64,000 nucleotides of DNA, taken from Poseidonocella sp. HB161398. GTDB taxonomy: Bacteria; Pseudomonadota; Alphaproteobacteria; Rhodobacterales; Rhodobacteraceae. The notes under the pieces are model-generated. The model was not told the DNA's origin, ran no database searches, and saw only the letters and a program-made list of their open reading frames with translations. A program made the position numbers and the translations under genes. Shown piece after piece: positions 31,149 to 40,547 of this stretch. How positions within the stretch are numbered: the stretch's first letter is position 1; every line of letters begins with the position of its first letter. Where the stretch lies: NCBI RefSeq assembly GCF_005870025.1, contig NZ_VATA01000010.1:62001-126000 (forward strand), given 5' to 3'.

Positions 31149-32021
31149 CTAGAGCGGCGCGACGAGGTGGTCGATCAGCGCGCGCAGCCGCCGCGGCATG
31201 GCACGGGTGGCGGGCCAGACCAGGAAGAACTCGCCGCTCTCGCAGGCCTCCTCCGCCAGCACCTGGACCAGCCGCCCCTCCGCCAGATCCCGGCCGAGGA
31301 TGAAATCGGGCAGCCAGGCGACACCCATCCCGGCCTGCGCGGCGGTGCGGGCGCCCTCGATCGCGGTGACCGACAGCCGCGGCGGCGAGAGCCGCAGGGG
31401 CGTGCCGTCGGCGGCCAGCCAGGCCTGCAGCCGCCCGGTCGTGCCGAAGCGGAAGGCGATGCGGTCATGCGCGTCGAGCGTCGCCATCTCGGGCACGCCG
31501 CGCCGCGCCAGGTAGTCCGGCGAGGCGAAAAGCCCGTGGCGGAAGCCGCCGAAGCGGCGCGAGGTCAGGCTGCTGTCGCGCAGCGGGCCGCTGCGGACGC
31601 CCAGGTCGACCCCCTCGGCGATCAGGTCGACCATCGCGTCCGAGAAGCGGATATCCATCGTCACGCCGGGATGGCGTTCCAGGAACGGGCCGAGCTGGGC
31701 ATTGACCAGATGGTAGCCGACCAGCGGCACGGTCAGGACCAGCGGCCCCTCGATCCGCGCGGTGCGGTCGCGCGCGGCCGAGACCGCCTCCTCCAGCGCC
31801 TCGAGCGCCGGGCCGAGCCCCGCGAGCAGCCCGCGCCCCTCCTCGGTCAGCTCCAGCCGCCGGGTGCTGCGGCGGAAGAGCGTCATGCCCAGCTCCTCCT
31901 CCAGCCGCTGGATCGCCTTGCCGATGGCCGAAGGCGACACGCCCAGCCGCCGCGCCGCCGCCGCGAAGGATCCCAGGCGCGCTGTAGCGGCGAAGCTTTC
32001 CAGAAGGGTCAGGCTCGGCAT
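31149..32021 (-). CDS. LysR-family transcriptional regulator
   Basis: The 290-residue protein has an N-terminal winged helix (LLESFAATARLGSFAAAARR, SPSAIGKAIQRLEEELG, LFRRSTRRLELTEEG) and a periplasmic-binding-protein-like effector domain (VTMDIRFSDAMVDLIAEGVD, DLGVRSG). It is divergent from the MFS gene with 100 bp between starts, the usual arrangement for a LysR regulator and its target. The effector is unknown. Confidence 0.93.
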   Translation of the reverse strand: MPSLTLLESFAATARLGSFAAAARRLGVSPSAIGKAIQRLEEELGMTLFRRSTRRLELTEEGRGLLAGLGPALEALEEAVSAARDRTARIEGPLVLTVPLVGYHLVNAQLGPFLERHPGVTMDIRFSDAMVDLIAEGVDLGVRSGPLRDSSLTSRRFGGFRHGLFASPDYLARRGVPEMATLDAHDRIAFRFGTTGRLQAWLAADGTPLRLSPPRLSVTAIEGARTAAQAGMGVAWLPDFILGRDLAEGRLVQVLAEEACESGEFFLVWPATRAMPRRLRALIDHLVAPL

Positions 32022-32051
32022 GGCTATTCACGACTTTCTGTCCGTAATAAC

Positions 32052-32072
32052 GGGAAGTATTGGATCATTCCC
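32052..32072. promoter_or_regulatory. Putative LysR operator
   Basis: A GGGAA-N11-TTCCC inverted repeat sits between the divergent lysR and MFS starts. The spacing matches LysR half-site geometry. Surrounding sequence is AT-rich (AATAAATTTGAAAG), as expected for promoters. Confidence 0.6.
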
Positions 32073-32121
32073 AATAAATTTGAAAGTCTTACCTTCCGGC
32101 GGAGCTCATAGGAGACCGCTG

Positions 32122-33564
32122 ATGACCCTTTCGATACCGCATGACCTGCCCCGCGACCGCCGCCAGGGCCGGATGGTCCTGTCCATCTGCCTGGCCGCCG
32201 CCGTGCTGCCGATGACCTTCTCGGGCGGGGCGATCGCCACCCCGGCACTGGGGCGCGCCTTCGGCGTCTCGGGGCCGCAGCTCCTGTGGGTGGTGAACGC
32301 CTTCATGATGGTCTTCGGCGCGCTGCCGCTGATCGCCGGGGCGCTGGCCGACCGGATCGGCCGCCGCCGGGTGTTCCGCGCCGGGCTGGCGGGCTTCGTC
32401 GCCAGCGGCGGGCTGCTGGCGCTGGCGCCGAGCCTGCTGGCAATCGACCTCCTGCGCGGGCTGCAGGGGCTCTTCGCCGCCGCGACCCTGGCCGGAGGCA
32501 CCGCCGTCCTGGCGCAGATGCCGTCGGATGCCGCGCGGCGCCGCGCCTTCTCGCTGATCGGCGCGACCTTCGGGCTGGGGCTGGCCCTCGGGCCGGTGAT
32601 CGGCGGCTGGGCGCTGGAGACCGCAGGCTGGCGCGGCGTGTTCCTCCTCCCCTCGCTCCTGGCGCTGGTCTCGCTGGCTGCGGGCGCGGGTGCCCTGCCC
32701 GAAAGCCGCAGCCCCGCCGCGGCGCCCTTCGACCTGCCGGGCGCGCTCCTCTTCGCCGGGCTGCTCTTCAGCCTGACCGCCTGGGCGATCCTGCTGCCCG
32801 CGCGCGGCCTCGCCTCGGCGGCCAGCCTCGGCCTCCTCCTCGCCATGGCCGGGTTCCTCTCCGCCTTCCTGGCCTGGGAGCGCCGCTGCCCGGCGCCGCT
32901 TTTCGACCTGACGCTGCTCGAGGACCCGGCCTTCCTCGGCGTGCAGGCCCTGCCGGTCGCGACCTGCCTCGGCTTCGTCTCGCTCCTCGTCATCGTTCCG
33001 GTGCAGCTGGTCGGGGCGGGCTATTCCGAGCTCGCCGCGGGGCTGGTCTCCATGGCGCTCTCGGTGCCGGTCTTCCTGGTCTCGATGCTGCTCGCCCGCT
33101 TCGGCACCGGCCATCGCGCCCCTCTGGCCGCGGCGGGGCTCGTGCTGGCGGCGGCCGGCCTCTTCGGCCTCGGCTTCGCCTCCTTCGACGGGCCGCTCCT
33201 GCATCTGGTGCCGATGCTCGTGCTGATCGGCTGCGGCAGCGGGCTGCCCTGGGGGCTGATGGACGGGCTGGCGGTCGAGGTCGCCCCGCGCGAGAAGGCC
33301 GGCGTCGCCACCGGCATGTTCTCGACCGTCCGCGTTGCCTCCGAGGGGATCGTGCTGGCGCTGGCCTCGGCCGCCTATGCCGGGCTGATCGCCCGGGTCA
33401 CCGGCGCGGGACGGGAGACCGCGCTGGCCATCGTCTCCGGCGCGCCGGTCGAGGCGGCGCTGCGCGGCGGCGTCGATACGGCGCTGCGCTGGCTCTTCTG
33501 GGGGCTCGCGGTGCTGACGCTGCTTTGCGCGGCGGTGATCGCCCGGCGGCTGCGCGGCCGCTAG
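32122..33564 (+). CDS. MFS efflux transporter (DHA2-like)
   Basis: The 480-residue membrane protein has about 14 helices and drug:proton antiporter motifs: motif A-like GALADRIGRRRVFRAG and motif C-like GLGLALGPVIGGW, with LWVVNAFMMVFGALPLIAG at the second helix. It resembles EmrB/QacA-type exporters without a periplasmic adaptor partner. ATG 32122 follows AGGAGACCGCTG. It is likely controlled by the divergent LysR protein. The substrate is unknown. Confidence 0.88.
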   Translation: MTLSIPHDLPRDRRQGRMVLSICLAAAVLPMTFSGGAIATPALGRAFGVSGPQLLWVVNAFMMVFGALPLIAGALADRIGRRRVFRAGLAGFVASGGLLALAPSLLAIDLLRGLQGLFAAATLAGGTAVLAQMPSDAARRRAFSLIGATFGLGLALGPVIGGWALETAGWRGVFLLPSLLALVSLAAGAGALPESRSPAAAPFDLPGALLFAGLLFSLTAWAILLPARGLASAASLGLLLAMAGFLSAFLAWERRCPAPLFDLTLLEDPAFLGVQALPVATCLGFVSLLVIVPVQLVGAGYSELAAGLVSMALSVPVFLVSMLLARFGTGHRAPLAAAGLVLAAAGLFGLGFASFDGPLLHLVPMLVLIGCGSGLPWGLMDGLAVEVAPREKAGVATGMFSTVRVASEGIVLALASAAYAGLIARVTGAGRETALAIVSGAPVEAALRGGVDTALRWLFWGLAVLTLLCAAVIARRLRGR

Positions 33565-34133
33565 TCCCCCTGCGCCTCCGGGCCGGGCGTCCCGCCATTG
33601 GCAGCCAGGATGCGCCCGGCCAGGTCCGGATCGGCCACGGCGCGGGCCAGGACCATCGCGCCGACGAGGCGGCTGAGCAGGCGGATCGCCTCCGCCTCGT
33701 CCTCCGGTCCCGCTTCCGGCCCGGCGATCTGTCGTAGCGTCCGCAAGAGCCCCGCCTCGAAGGCTGCCTGCACCGGCGGCTCGTGGCGCGGCGCCTCGGC
33801 CGCGAGCGCCGCATAGGCACAGCCCCGGCCGCGATGGCGCAGATGCAGACCCGAGAGATACCATGCGGAAAGCGCCGCCTCCCGCTCCGGCCCGGCCGCC
33901 TCCAGCGCTGCCTCCCACTGCCCGGCATTGCCGTCGAGCGCCTCCGAGGTGGCCTCGGCGATCAGCGCCTCCTTGCTGTCGAACTGCTTGTAGAATGCGC
34001 CATTGGTCATCCCCGCCGCCTGCATCAGCGCGGCGATGCCGACCCCGTCATAGCCCGCCTCGCGGAACATCTCGCTCGCTAGGCGCAGCACCTTCTGCCG
34101 GTTCTCCGCCGCATCCTTCCGGCTCATCCGCAT
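33561..34133 (-). CDS. TetR-family transcriptional regulator
   Basis: The 190-residue protein has the TetR DNA-binding domain (KVLRLASEMFREAGYDGVGI, MTNGAFYKQFDSKEALI) and an all-helical ligand domain. Start ATG 34133 follows GGAGGGCAGCCC. Its stop overlaps the MFS stop by 4 bp in convergent orientation, and it is divergent from the thiolase gene, whose intergenic region carries AT-rich palindromes. It probably represses itself and/or the thiolase gene; MFS regulation is also possible. Confidence 0.9.
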   Translation of the reverse strand: MRMSRKDAAENRQKVLRLASEMFREAGYDGVGIAALMQAAGMTNGAFYKQFDSKEALIAEATSEALDGNAGQWEAALEAAGPEREAALSAWYLSGLHLRHRGRGCAYAALAAEAPRHEPPVQAAFEAGLLRTLRQIAGPEAGPEDEAEAIRLLSRLVGAMVLARAVADPDLAGRILAANGGTPGPEAQGD

Positions 34134-34168
34134 GGGCTGCCCTCCGCTCCGCCTCTCTTGAAGTACGG

Positions 34169-34225
34169 CCATAATCTAATCCTTGACAGATTGGATGACC
34201 ACCATAATCTAAAATGGATTATCAT
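34169..34225. promoter_or_regulatory. TetR operator and promoter region
   Basis: CCATAATCTA occurs twice in the same direction (34169-34178 and 34203-34212). The second copy starts an inverted repeat, ATAATC and GATTAT (with 7 bases between, near 34204-34222). AATCT and AGATT flank a TTGACA box at 34183-34188 in the first. The region is AT-rich against a GC-rich background, which fits overlapping divergent promoters under TetR control. Confidence 0.6.
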
Positions 34226-34257
34226 TATACTCCAATCGGAGTGACAGGAGGGCAGAG

Positions 34258-35454
34258 ATGCCACAAGGGACCAATGATCCGGTCGCCATCCTCGGGGCGC
34301 GGCGCACCCCGCTCGGGGCCTTCATGGGGGCGTTCAGCCATGTCCCCGCCACCGGACTCGGCGCCGCGGCGATCCGCGCCGCGCTGGCCGATGCCGCGCT
34401 CGATCCCGGCGAAGTGTCCGAAGTGCTGATGGGCTGCGTGCTGGGCGCCGGGCTCGGCCAGGCGCCGGCGCGTCAGGCGGCCCGCGCCGCCGGGCTGGCG
34501 GATGCCACCGGCGCCACCACCGTCAACAAGGTCTGCGGCTCGGGGATGAAGGCGGCGATGCTGGGCCATGACCTGATCCGCGCGGGCAGCGCCGGGATCG
34601 TCGTCGCCGGGGGCATGGAGGCGATGTCCTCCGCCCCCTTCCTGATCCCCGAGATGCGCGGCGGGCGGAAGGCCGGGAGCAGCGCGCTGATCGACCACAT
34701 GATGAAGGACGGGCTGGAGGACGCCTATGAACAGGGCCGCCCGATGGGCGCCTTCGGCGAGGCGACGGCGGCGCGCTACGGCTTCAGCCGCGCGGCACAG
34801 GACGCCTTCGCCATCGAGACGCTGGAGCGGGCGCAGGCCGCGCTGGCCTCGGGCGCCTTCGCAGCCGAATGCGTGCCGGTCGAGGTCGCCGGGCGCAAGG
34901 GCACGGTCACGGTCTCCGGGGACGAGCGGCCCGGGCAGATCCTAGCGGAGAAGATCCCCGCGCTGCGCCCCGCCTTCGGCGCGGAGGGCACGATCACCGC
35001 GGCAAGTTCCTCGGCCAATGCCGACGGCGCCGCCGCGCTGGTGCTGGCCTCCTCGGCGCTGGCCGAGAGCCGCGGCCTGCCGGTGATGGCGCGCATCCTC
35101 GGCCATGCCACCCATTCCCAGGCGCCCGAATGGTTCACCACCGCGCCGATCCCGGCGATCGCCAAGCTGCTCGGCCAGGTCGGCTGGACGGCGGCCGATG
35201 TCGACCTCTTCGAGATCAACGAGGCCTTCGCGGTGGTCGCCATGGCGGCAGCGGCGGAGATCGGCATTCCGCGCGATCGGGTGAACGTCAATGGCGGCGC
35301 CTGCGCGCTCGGCCATCCGATCGGCGCCACCGGGGCGCGGATCATCGTGACGCTGATCCATGCGCTGCGCGCCCGCGGATTGCGCCGCGGCGTCGCCTGC
35401 CTGTGCATCGGCGGCGGCGAGGCGACGGCGATCGCGCTGGAACTGGCGGACTGA
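34258..35454 (+). CDS. Acetyl-CoA acetyltransferase / thiolase
   Basis: A thiolase of 398 residues that condenses or cleaves acyl-CoA units. The acyl-accepting cysteine is C93 in NKVCGSGMKA, the general-base histidine is H353 in NGGACALGHPIGATG, and the second catalytic cysteine is C383 in CLCIGGGEA. All three are intact. It stands alone rather than with phbB or beta-oxidation genes, and is probably controlled by the divergent TetR protein. Whether it is biosynthetic (PhaA-type) or degradative cannot be decided. Confidence 0.94.
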   Translation: MPQGTNDPVAILGARRTPLGAFMGAFSHVPATGLGAAAIRAALADAALDPGEVSEVLMGCVLGAGLGQAPARQAARAAGLADATGATTVNKVCGSGMKAAMLGHDLIRAGSAGIVVAGGMEAMSSAPFLIPEMRGGRKAGSSALIDHMMKDGLEDAYEQGRPMGAFGEATAARYGFSRAAQDAFAIETLERAQAALASGAFAAECVPVEVAGRKGTVTVSGDERPGQILAEKIPALRPAFGAEGTITAASSSANADGAAALVLASSALAESRGLPVMARILGHATHSQAPEWFTTAPIPAIAKLLGQVGWTAADVDLFEINEAFAVVAMAAAAEIGIPRDRVNVNGGACALGHPIGATGARIIVTLIHALRARGLRRGVACLCIGGGEATAIALELAD

Positions 35455-35606
35455 GCCCAAGCGCCCGCCGGCAGCGGCCCGGACCACGGAGAACCCCGGT
35501 CGCAGCATCTGCTGCGGCGGGGGGCAGTCTTGCAGGGGGGAAGAAACGGCATCAGCCCCGCAATGCGGGGCCTGGATGTCACGGGAGGATTGGGGGTCTT
35601 TGACGA

Positions 35607-35627
35607 CAGGGACAAGTCCCTGTTTTT
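35607..35627 (+). terminator. Terminator after the thiolase gene
   Basis: CAGGGAC and GTCCCTG (35607-35613 and 35616-35622) form a hairpin followed by five T, on the plus strand, just before the convergent tRNA gene. Confidence 0.75.
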
Positions 35628-35630
35628 ACT

Positions 35631-35707
35631 TGGTCGGAGTGAGAGGATTCGAACCTCCGACCCCTGCCTCCCGAAGACAGTGCTCTACCAGGCTGAGCTA
35701 CACTCCG
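35631..35707 (-). tRNA. tRNA-Pro (anticodon CGG)
   Basis: A complete cloverleaf on the minus strand: acceptor CGGAGTG paired with CACTCCG, D arm with TAGCTCAGCCTGGTAGAGCA, anticodon stem CTGTC/GGCAG around loop TTCGGGA giving CGG, and a T arm with GGTTCGAATCC. The discriminator is A and the 3' CCA is encoded. It reads CCG proline codons, which are abundant in this GC-rich genome. Confidence 0.97.
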
Positions 35708-35762
35708 ATCAAGTAGCGGCGATCTACAGCCCTGCGCCCGGGAGCGCAAGAGCCGATTTCAA

Positions 35763-36737
35763 CTATTCTGCCGGAACCCGCGTTCTTTTCATCAGCCGCG
35801 CAATGCTGCCCAGCCGGGGCAGCGTGCCCTGGGCATAGCGGCCGCGGGTCGACAGGACCGGCGTCTCGGAACCGGGCTTCGAATCCTCGCGCAGGACGAT
35901 GAAAATGCCGCTGGCGATGATGATGCCCGCACCGATCACCGTGTTCAGCGTCAGGCTCTCGCCGAAGAACAGGAAGCCGTAGAACGCCGCCCAGATGATC
36001 TGCGAATACTGCATCGGCGCCACGATCACGGCAGAGGCCGTGCGGTAGGCCAGGATCTGCAGCAGCGCCGCGCAGAAGCCCAGGACCGCCATCATGAAGA
36101 AGCCGCCCAGATGCTCCACCTCGATCGGCTGGTAGACGAAGGGCAGCGCCGCGCCCATCACCAGGAAATTCGCCACCATCGGATAGAGCAGCAGCACCGC
36201 GTTGCGCTCGTCCCGGCCGACCTTGCGCACCACGACCGAGGCGAAGGCGCCAGTGCAGGCCCCGACCAGCGCCGCCGCATGGCCGAGCGACAGGTCGGTC
36301 GAGCCGGGCTTCAGCACCACCATCACCCCCAGCAGCCCGGCGATCACCGCCAGGCCCCGCTGCCAGCCGACCTTCTCGCCCAGCATCGGGATCGCCAGCA
36401 GCGTGATCAGCAGCGGCGAGGCGAAGAGAATCGCGTAGGTCTGCGCCATCGGCAGCGCCGAGAAGGCGTAGAACACGCAGACCGAGGTCACCACCTGCGC
36501 CATCGTCCGCAGCCCGGTCCACAGCGGATAGCGCGGCCGCAGATTGCCGTCGGTGCGGTCGCGCATCAGCATGACGGTGACAACGGGAAAGCCGAAAAGC
36601 ACGGAAAAGAAGACGATCTGGAACGGCGCGAAGCTCGATCCGAGGAATTTCACCACCACGTCATGGGTCGAGAAGATCCCGAAGGCAGCGAGAGAGAACA
36701 GCGCTCCCTGCGCCGTCGTGTTCCTGGCAATGGTCAT
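35763..36737 (-). CDS. EamA/DMT-family transporter
   Basis: The 324-residue membrane protein has about ten helices forming two EamA repeats, for example FGIFSTHDVVVKFLGSSFAP, ALPMAQTYAILFASPLLITL and SAVIVAPMQYSQIIWAAFYG. The family exports amino acids or other metabolites; no substrate can be assigned. The last 40 residues form a basic cytoplasmic tail. I placed the start at ATG 36737, preceded by AAGGGG; the frame further upstream runs through the leuB region and is spurious. Confidence 0.88.
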   Translation of the reverse strand: MTIARNTTAQGALFSLAAFGIFSTHDVVVKFLGSSFAPFQIVFFSVLFGFPVVTVMLMRDRTDGNLRPRYPLWTGLRTMAQVVTSVCVFYAFSALPMAQTYAILFASPLLITLLAIPMLGEKVGWQRGLAVIAGLLGVMVVLKPGSTDLSLGHAAALVGACTGAFASVVVRKVGRDERNAVLLLYPMVANFLVMGAALPFVYQPIEVEHLGGFFMMAVLGFCAALLQILAYRTASAVIVAPMQYSQIIWAAFYGFLFFGESLTLNTVIGAGIIIASGIFIVLREDSKPGSETPVLSTRGRYAQGTLPRLGSIARLMKRTRVPAE

Positions 36738-36789
36738 GGCACCCCTTGCGGTATTGCGCGTCACTGGTGATCGAATTTCGCAGGTGCAG

Positions 36790-36831
36790 AAAAAGTTCCG
36801 CCCCCGGAACGGTCGCACCGGTTCCGGGGGC
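36790..36831 (-). terminator. Terminator of leuB
   Basis: An 11-bp stem, GCCCCCGGAAC (36800-36810) and GTTCCGGGGGC (36821-36831), is followed on the minus strand by GGAACTTTTT. It lies 26 bp past leuB. Confidence 0.85.
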
Positions 36832-36856
36832 AGTCTAGTGGGGGCAGGTAAAAAGT

Positions 36857-37960
36857 TTAGAGGCTCTCGTCGAGGGCCGCGAGAATCGCGTCGCCCATGC
36901 CCGCGGTGGAGACCGGGGTCACGCCCTCTTCGCCCAGAAGATCCGCGGTGCGGACCCCCTTTTCCAGAACGGCGTTGATCGCGGCTTCCAGCCGGGCGGC
37001 CTCGTCGCCCAGGTCGAAGCTGTAGCGCAGCGCCATGGCAAAGCTCAGGATGCAGGCGATCGGGTTCGCCTTGCCCTGGCCCGCGATGTCCGGCGCCGAG
37101 CCGTGGACCGGCTCGTACATCGCCTTGGGACGGCCGTTCTCCATCGGCGCGCCGAGCGAGGCGGAGGGCAGCATGCCCAGCGACCCGGTCAGCATCGCCG
37201 CCGCATCGGACAAGAGGTCGCCGAAGAGGTTGTCGGTGACGATCACGTCGAACTGCTTGGGCCAGCGGCAGAGCTGCATCGCGCCGGCATCGGCATACAT
37301 GTGGCTCAGCTCGACTTCCGGGTAGTCCTCGCCGACCTTGGTCACGACCTCGCGCCACAGGATGCCCGATTCCATGACATTGGCCTTTTCCATGGAGCAG
37401 AGCTTCTTGCCGCGCTTCATGGCCAGGTCGAAGGCGTTGCGCGCGACCCGGTCGATCTCCGACTCGGTATAGCGCTGCGTGTTGATGCCGACCCGCTCGT
37501 TGCCCTCGGTGAAGATGCCGCGCGGCTCGCCGAAATAGATGCCCGAGGTCAGCTCGCGCACGATCATGATGTCGAGCCCGGCGACCACGTCCTTCTTCAG
37601 CGAGGAGAAGTCGGCCAGCGCGTCGAAGCACTGGGCGGGACGCAGGTTGGCGAAAAGGTCCATCTCCTTGCGCAGGCGCAGGAGGCCGCGCTCGGGCTTC
37701 ACCGAGAAGTCGAGCACGTCGTATTTCGGGCCGCCCACGGCGCCCAGCAGGACGGCGTCGACCTCCTGCGCCTTGGCCATCGTGTCGTCATGCAGCGGCG
37801 TGCCGTGCTTGTCATAGGCGGCGCCGCCGACGAGATCCTCGGAGACGTCGAAGGCGAGGCCACGCTTGTCACCGAACCAGTCGATGACGCGGCGGACTTC
37901 GGCCATCACTTCGGGGCCGATGCCGTCGCCCGGCAGGATCAACAGGGAAGGCGTGGTCAT
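36857..37960 (-). CDS. leuB: 3-isopropylmalate dehydrogenase
   Basis: LeuB oxidises and decarboxylates 3-isopropylmalate with NAD, the third step of leucine synthesis. The 367-residue product has [28 protein letters not shown], the substrate-binding arginines in [20 protein letters not shown], and metal-ligand aspartates in [16 protein letters not shown] good GGAG ribosome-binding site precedes the ATG. It is separated from leuD by a gene of unrelated type. Confidence 0.97.
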   Translation of the reverse strand: MTTPSLLILPGDGIGPEVMAEVRRVIDWFGDKRGLAFDVSEDLVGGAAYDKHGTPLHDDTMAKAQEVDAVLLGAVGGPKYDVLDFSVKPERGLLRLRKEMDLFANLRPAQCFDALADFSSLKKDVVAGLDIMIVRELTSGIYFGEPRGIFTEGNERVGINTQRYTESEIDRVARNAFDLAMKRGKKLCSMEKANVMESGILWREVVTKVGEDYPEVELSHMYADAGAMQLCRWPKQFDVIVTDNLFGDLLSDAAAMLTGSLGMLPSASLGAPMENGRPKAMYEPVHGSAPDIAGQGKANPIACILSFAMALRYSFDLGDEAARLEAAINAVLEKGVRTADLLGEEGVTPVSTAGMGDAILAALDESL

Positions 37961-38015
37961 GGGAGTCTCCTCTCGAACAAGTCGCCGAGCGGCCTAGCCC
38001 GCCCCCCCGCAAGCG

Positions 38016-39017
38016 TCAAGGCGGCGGGAATGCCAGATCGGTCCAGACCAGCTTGTGGCGGCTCGCGGGCCCGCCCGGCAACAGCCCCGCGCCCAGCACC
38101 TGCAGGCCCGCCCCGGGCAGCAGGTAGTCGACCCGCAGCCGCCCCGGCCCCTCGGGCCAGTCGGCGGTCTCGGCCCCTTCGGCATCGCGCGGGCGGGGAT
38201 CCTGCAGCCGCGGATCGGCCAGCAGGGCGCGCATCGCCTGCTGCCGCCCGTCGCCCTTCTCCGGGTCGATATTGGCGGTGCCGAGCAGCACGACATCCGG
38301 CCCCGGCGGCGGGCCGAAGGCGCCGTCGAGATGGAGCTGCCAGAAGCGCAGCTCCTCCGCCGCGCGCAGCCCGTTGCGGTCCTCGGGCCCGTCGAAGACC
38401 GGCGGGCTGGCATGGAAGGCCAGCAGGTGCAGCACCCGCCCGCCGATCCGCACCGGCACGTCCCAGTGCCCGGTGGTCGAGAGCCGCAGCACCGCCAGCA
38501 CCCCGTCATCCCAGAAGGGCGCGCCGCCGGCCTCCGGCAGCCGCGCGCCGGGCAGGTCGCGCCAGAGGAATGCCGAGAAGTCGCGCACCGCCTCCGTCTC
38601 GACCGGATGGCGCGACAGGATCGCCATGCCGTTCTGCCCGGAGAAGCGGCCGAAGCTCTGCGCGTCCTCCGGCTCCCCGCGACGCCCGTCGCGGTCGAGA
38701 TCGAGCCCGGTCGCCCGACCGGTATTGGGCCTGAGCGCGAAGAGATGGGGAAAGCGCACCGCGCCCAGCCGGTCGTTGAAGGCCGAAAGCGCCATCAGCC
38801 CGTGATCGTAGTCGAACCGCGTCAGCAGCAGGATGTCGGGCCGCGCCGCAGCGACGAGCGCCGCCGCGGCCGCCACGTCCTCCGCCCCCTCGAGGATGTC
38901 GCGCAGGAGGATCCCCGGCCCGTCGCGGTCGAGCTCGGTATTGTAGACCGCCACGCGCAGCGGCTCCGCCACCGCCGACAGCGCCCAGCAGGAAAGGAAA
39001 AGAGCCCGCAGCCACAT
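38016..39017 (-). CDS. Secreted endonuclease/exonuclease/phosphatase-family protein
   Basis: The 333-residue product starts with a signal peptide (MWLRALFLSCWALSAVA), then an EEP fold: LRVAVYNTEL, DILLLTRFDYDH, NGMAILSRHP, LLAFHASPPVF and a final SRHKLVWTDL with the catalytic histidine. The normally near-invariant GDFN motif appears as GTANIDP, so the motif's aspartate is replaced. The protein may therefore have altered or lost catalysis while keeping the fold. It lies between leuB and leuD on the same strand and may be cotranscribed with leuD. Confidence 0.82.
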   Translation of the reverse strand: MWLRALFLSCWALSAVAEPLRVAVYNTELDRDGPGILLRDILEGAEDVAAAAALVAAARPDILLLTRFDYDHGLMALSAFNDRLGAVRFPHLFALRPNTGRATGLDLDRDGRRGEPEDAQSFGRFSGQNGMAILSRHPVETEAVRDFSAFLWRDLPGARLPEAGGAPFWDDGVLAVLRLSTTGHWDVPVRIGGRVLHLLAFHASPPVFDGPEDRNGLRAAEELRFWQLHLDGAFGPPPGPDVVLLGTANIDPEKGDGRQQAMRALLADPRLQDPRPRDAEGAETADWPEGPGRLRVDYLLPGAGLQVLGAGLLPGGPASRHKLVWTDLAFPPP

Positions 39018-39075
39018 GGCCGCAGGCTCTCCGAACGTGGTTAACGAAGTCTTGCCGGGCGCGTGGCCCCGGCGG

Positions 39076-39681
39076 TCAGACCCAGGGGCGCTCTGCCGCG
39101 GCCTTCGCCTCGTAGGCGTCGATCGAGGCGGCCTTCTCCAGCGTCAGGCCGATATCGTCGAGCCCGTTCAGCAGGCAGTGCTTGCGGTGCGGGTCGACGT
39201 CGAAGCTGACCGAGCCGCCATCCGGGCCGGTGATGACCTGGTTCTCCAGATCGACCGAGATCACCGCGTTGGAACCGCGCTTGGCGTCGTCCATCAGCTT
39301 GTCGATGTCTTCCTGCGACACGACGATCGGCAGGATGCCGTTCTTGAAGCAGTTGTTGTAGAAGATGTCGGCGAAGCTGGTGGAGATCACCACGCGGATG
39401 CCGAAATCCAGAAGCGCCCAGGGCGCGTGCTCGCGCGAGGAGCCGCAGCCGAAATTGTCGCCCGCCACGATGATCTTGGCATCGCGGTAGGCCGGCTGGT
39501 TCAGCACGAATTCCGGGATTTCCCTGCCTTCGGAGTCATAGCGCATCTCGTCGAACAGGTTCACCCCGAGACCCGAGCGCTTGATCGTCTTCAGGAACTG
39601 CTTGGGGATGATCATGTCGGTGTCGATGTTCATCAGCGGCATGGGCGCTGCCACACCGGTAACCTTCGTGAATTTATCCAT
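39076..39681 (-). CDS. leuD: 3-isopropylmalate dehydratase small subunit
   Basis: LeuD forms the swivelling subunit that works with LeuC to isomerise 2- to 3-isopropylmalate. The 201-residue product has the family blocks [29 protein letters not shown] and [17 protein letters not shown] placed the start at ATG 39681; the longer frame upstream is not LeuD. Its partner leuC lies about 4 kb away, split from it by an HdeD-like gene, a chemoreceptor and a minisatellite. Confidence 0.96.
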   Translation of the reverse strand: MDKFTKVTGVAAPMPLMNIDTDMIIPKQFLKTIKRSGLGVNLFDEMRYDSEGREIPEFVLNQPAYRDAKIIVAGDNFGCGSSREHAPWALLDFGIRVVISTSFADIFYNNCFKNGILPIVVSQEDIDKLMDDAKRGSNAVISVDLENQVITGPDGGSVSFDVDPHRKHCLLNGLDDIGLTLEKAASIDAYEAKAAAERPWV

Positions 39682-39806
39682 CCTCGCCTCCTTGCGGCGG
39701 GCGTCCTGCGCCCTGCCCTGCCGATCCGTCGATATTGGGGTTCCGCTTAGCCGAGCCGGGGCGGAAGGACAAGCCGCAGACGCCGCCTGCGCCAGCGGCG
39801 CCCATC

Positions 39807-40349
39807 TCAGTGGCGGTTGAACCGGTCGAGGAATTCGGGATTTCGGCGGAGGAAGAAGGCCAGCACCACCAGGCTGAGCCCGTTGAAGACCAGCTCGATC
39901 CCCAGGAAGATGCCGATGATCTGCACTGAGAGCGTGGCGAAATCCGCCAGGATCAGCCCGGCGAGCAGGATCGAGACCGCGCCCGAGACCAGCATCGCCC
40001 AGAAATACTGGCTGTTGCGCATCTGCCAGGCCAGGAACATCCGCATCACCCCGCCCGCGGCGATCAGGATCGTCACCAGCATCGCCAGCGAGACCGCGCC
40101 CTCGAGCGGGTTCTTCCAGAAGGAGATGCCGAGCATCAGCATCAGGAGGCCCAGCAGCACGTTCCAGATCTTGTTGCCGAGCCGCGCGTCGGTCAGCCCG
40201 CCGATGATCTGGATGACGCCCGAGACGCAGAGCAGGATCGCGGTCATGATCGTGACCGAAACCGAGGCGAGGACCGTGTTGCTCAGCGCCAGGATGCCGA
40301 ACGCGACAGAGAGCACGCCCACCAGCAGCCATTTCATCCAGGTCTTCAT
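39807..40349 (-). CDS. HdeD-family (DUF308) membrane protein
   Basis: The 180-residue protein consists of about six short membrane helices arranged as pairs, the pattern of the HdeD/DUF308 family. In E. coli HdeD is linked to acid resistance, but the mechanism is unknown and most homologues are uncharacterised. The GAGGGAG ribosome-binding site is clear. It is divergent from the NIT chemoreceptor gene. Confidence 0.8.
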   Translation of the reverse strand: MKTWMKWLLVGVLSVAFGILALSNTVLASVSVTIMTAILLCVSGVIQIIGGLTDARLGNKIWNVLLGLLMLMLGISFWKNPLEGAVSLAMLVTILIAAGGVMRMFLAWQMRNSQYFWAMLVSGAVSILLAGLILADFATLSVQIIGIFLGIELVFNGLSLVVLAFFLRRNPEFLDRFNRH

Positions 40350-40547
40350 TGATACTGCTCCCTCTCGTTCCCTGAACCCTGCTCCAGTTAACCGGATTCC
40401 ACCCCATTTGATAGGCGACCTTTGGCATCAGCCTGGCGCATGGTGCCGCGGCCCGGCGGCAGATCGCGCGAATGCAAGCGATTTCCTCAGCAGAAATTAA
40501 AGCATCGCCACCTAGGAAGGTGCGGTGTCCCGGGAAAGGCGAATCCG

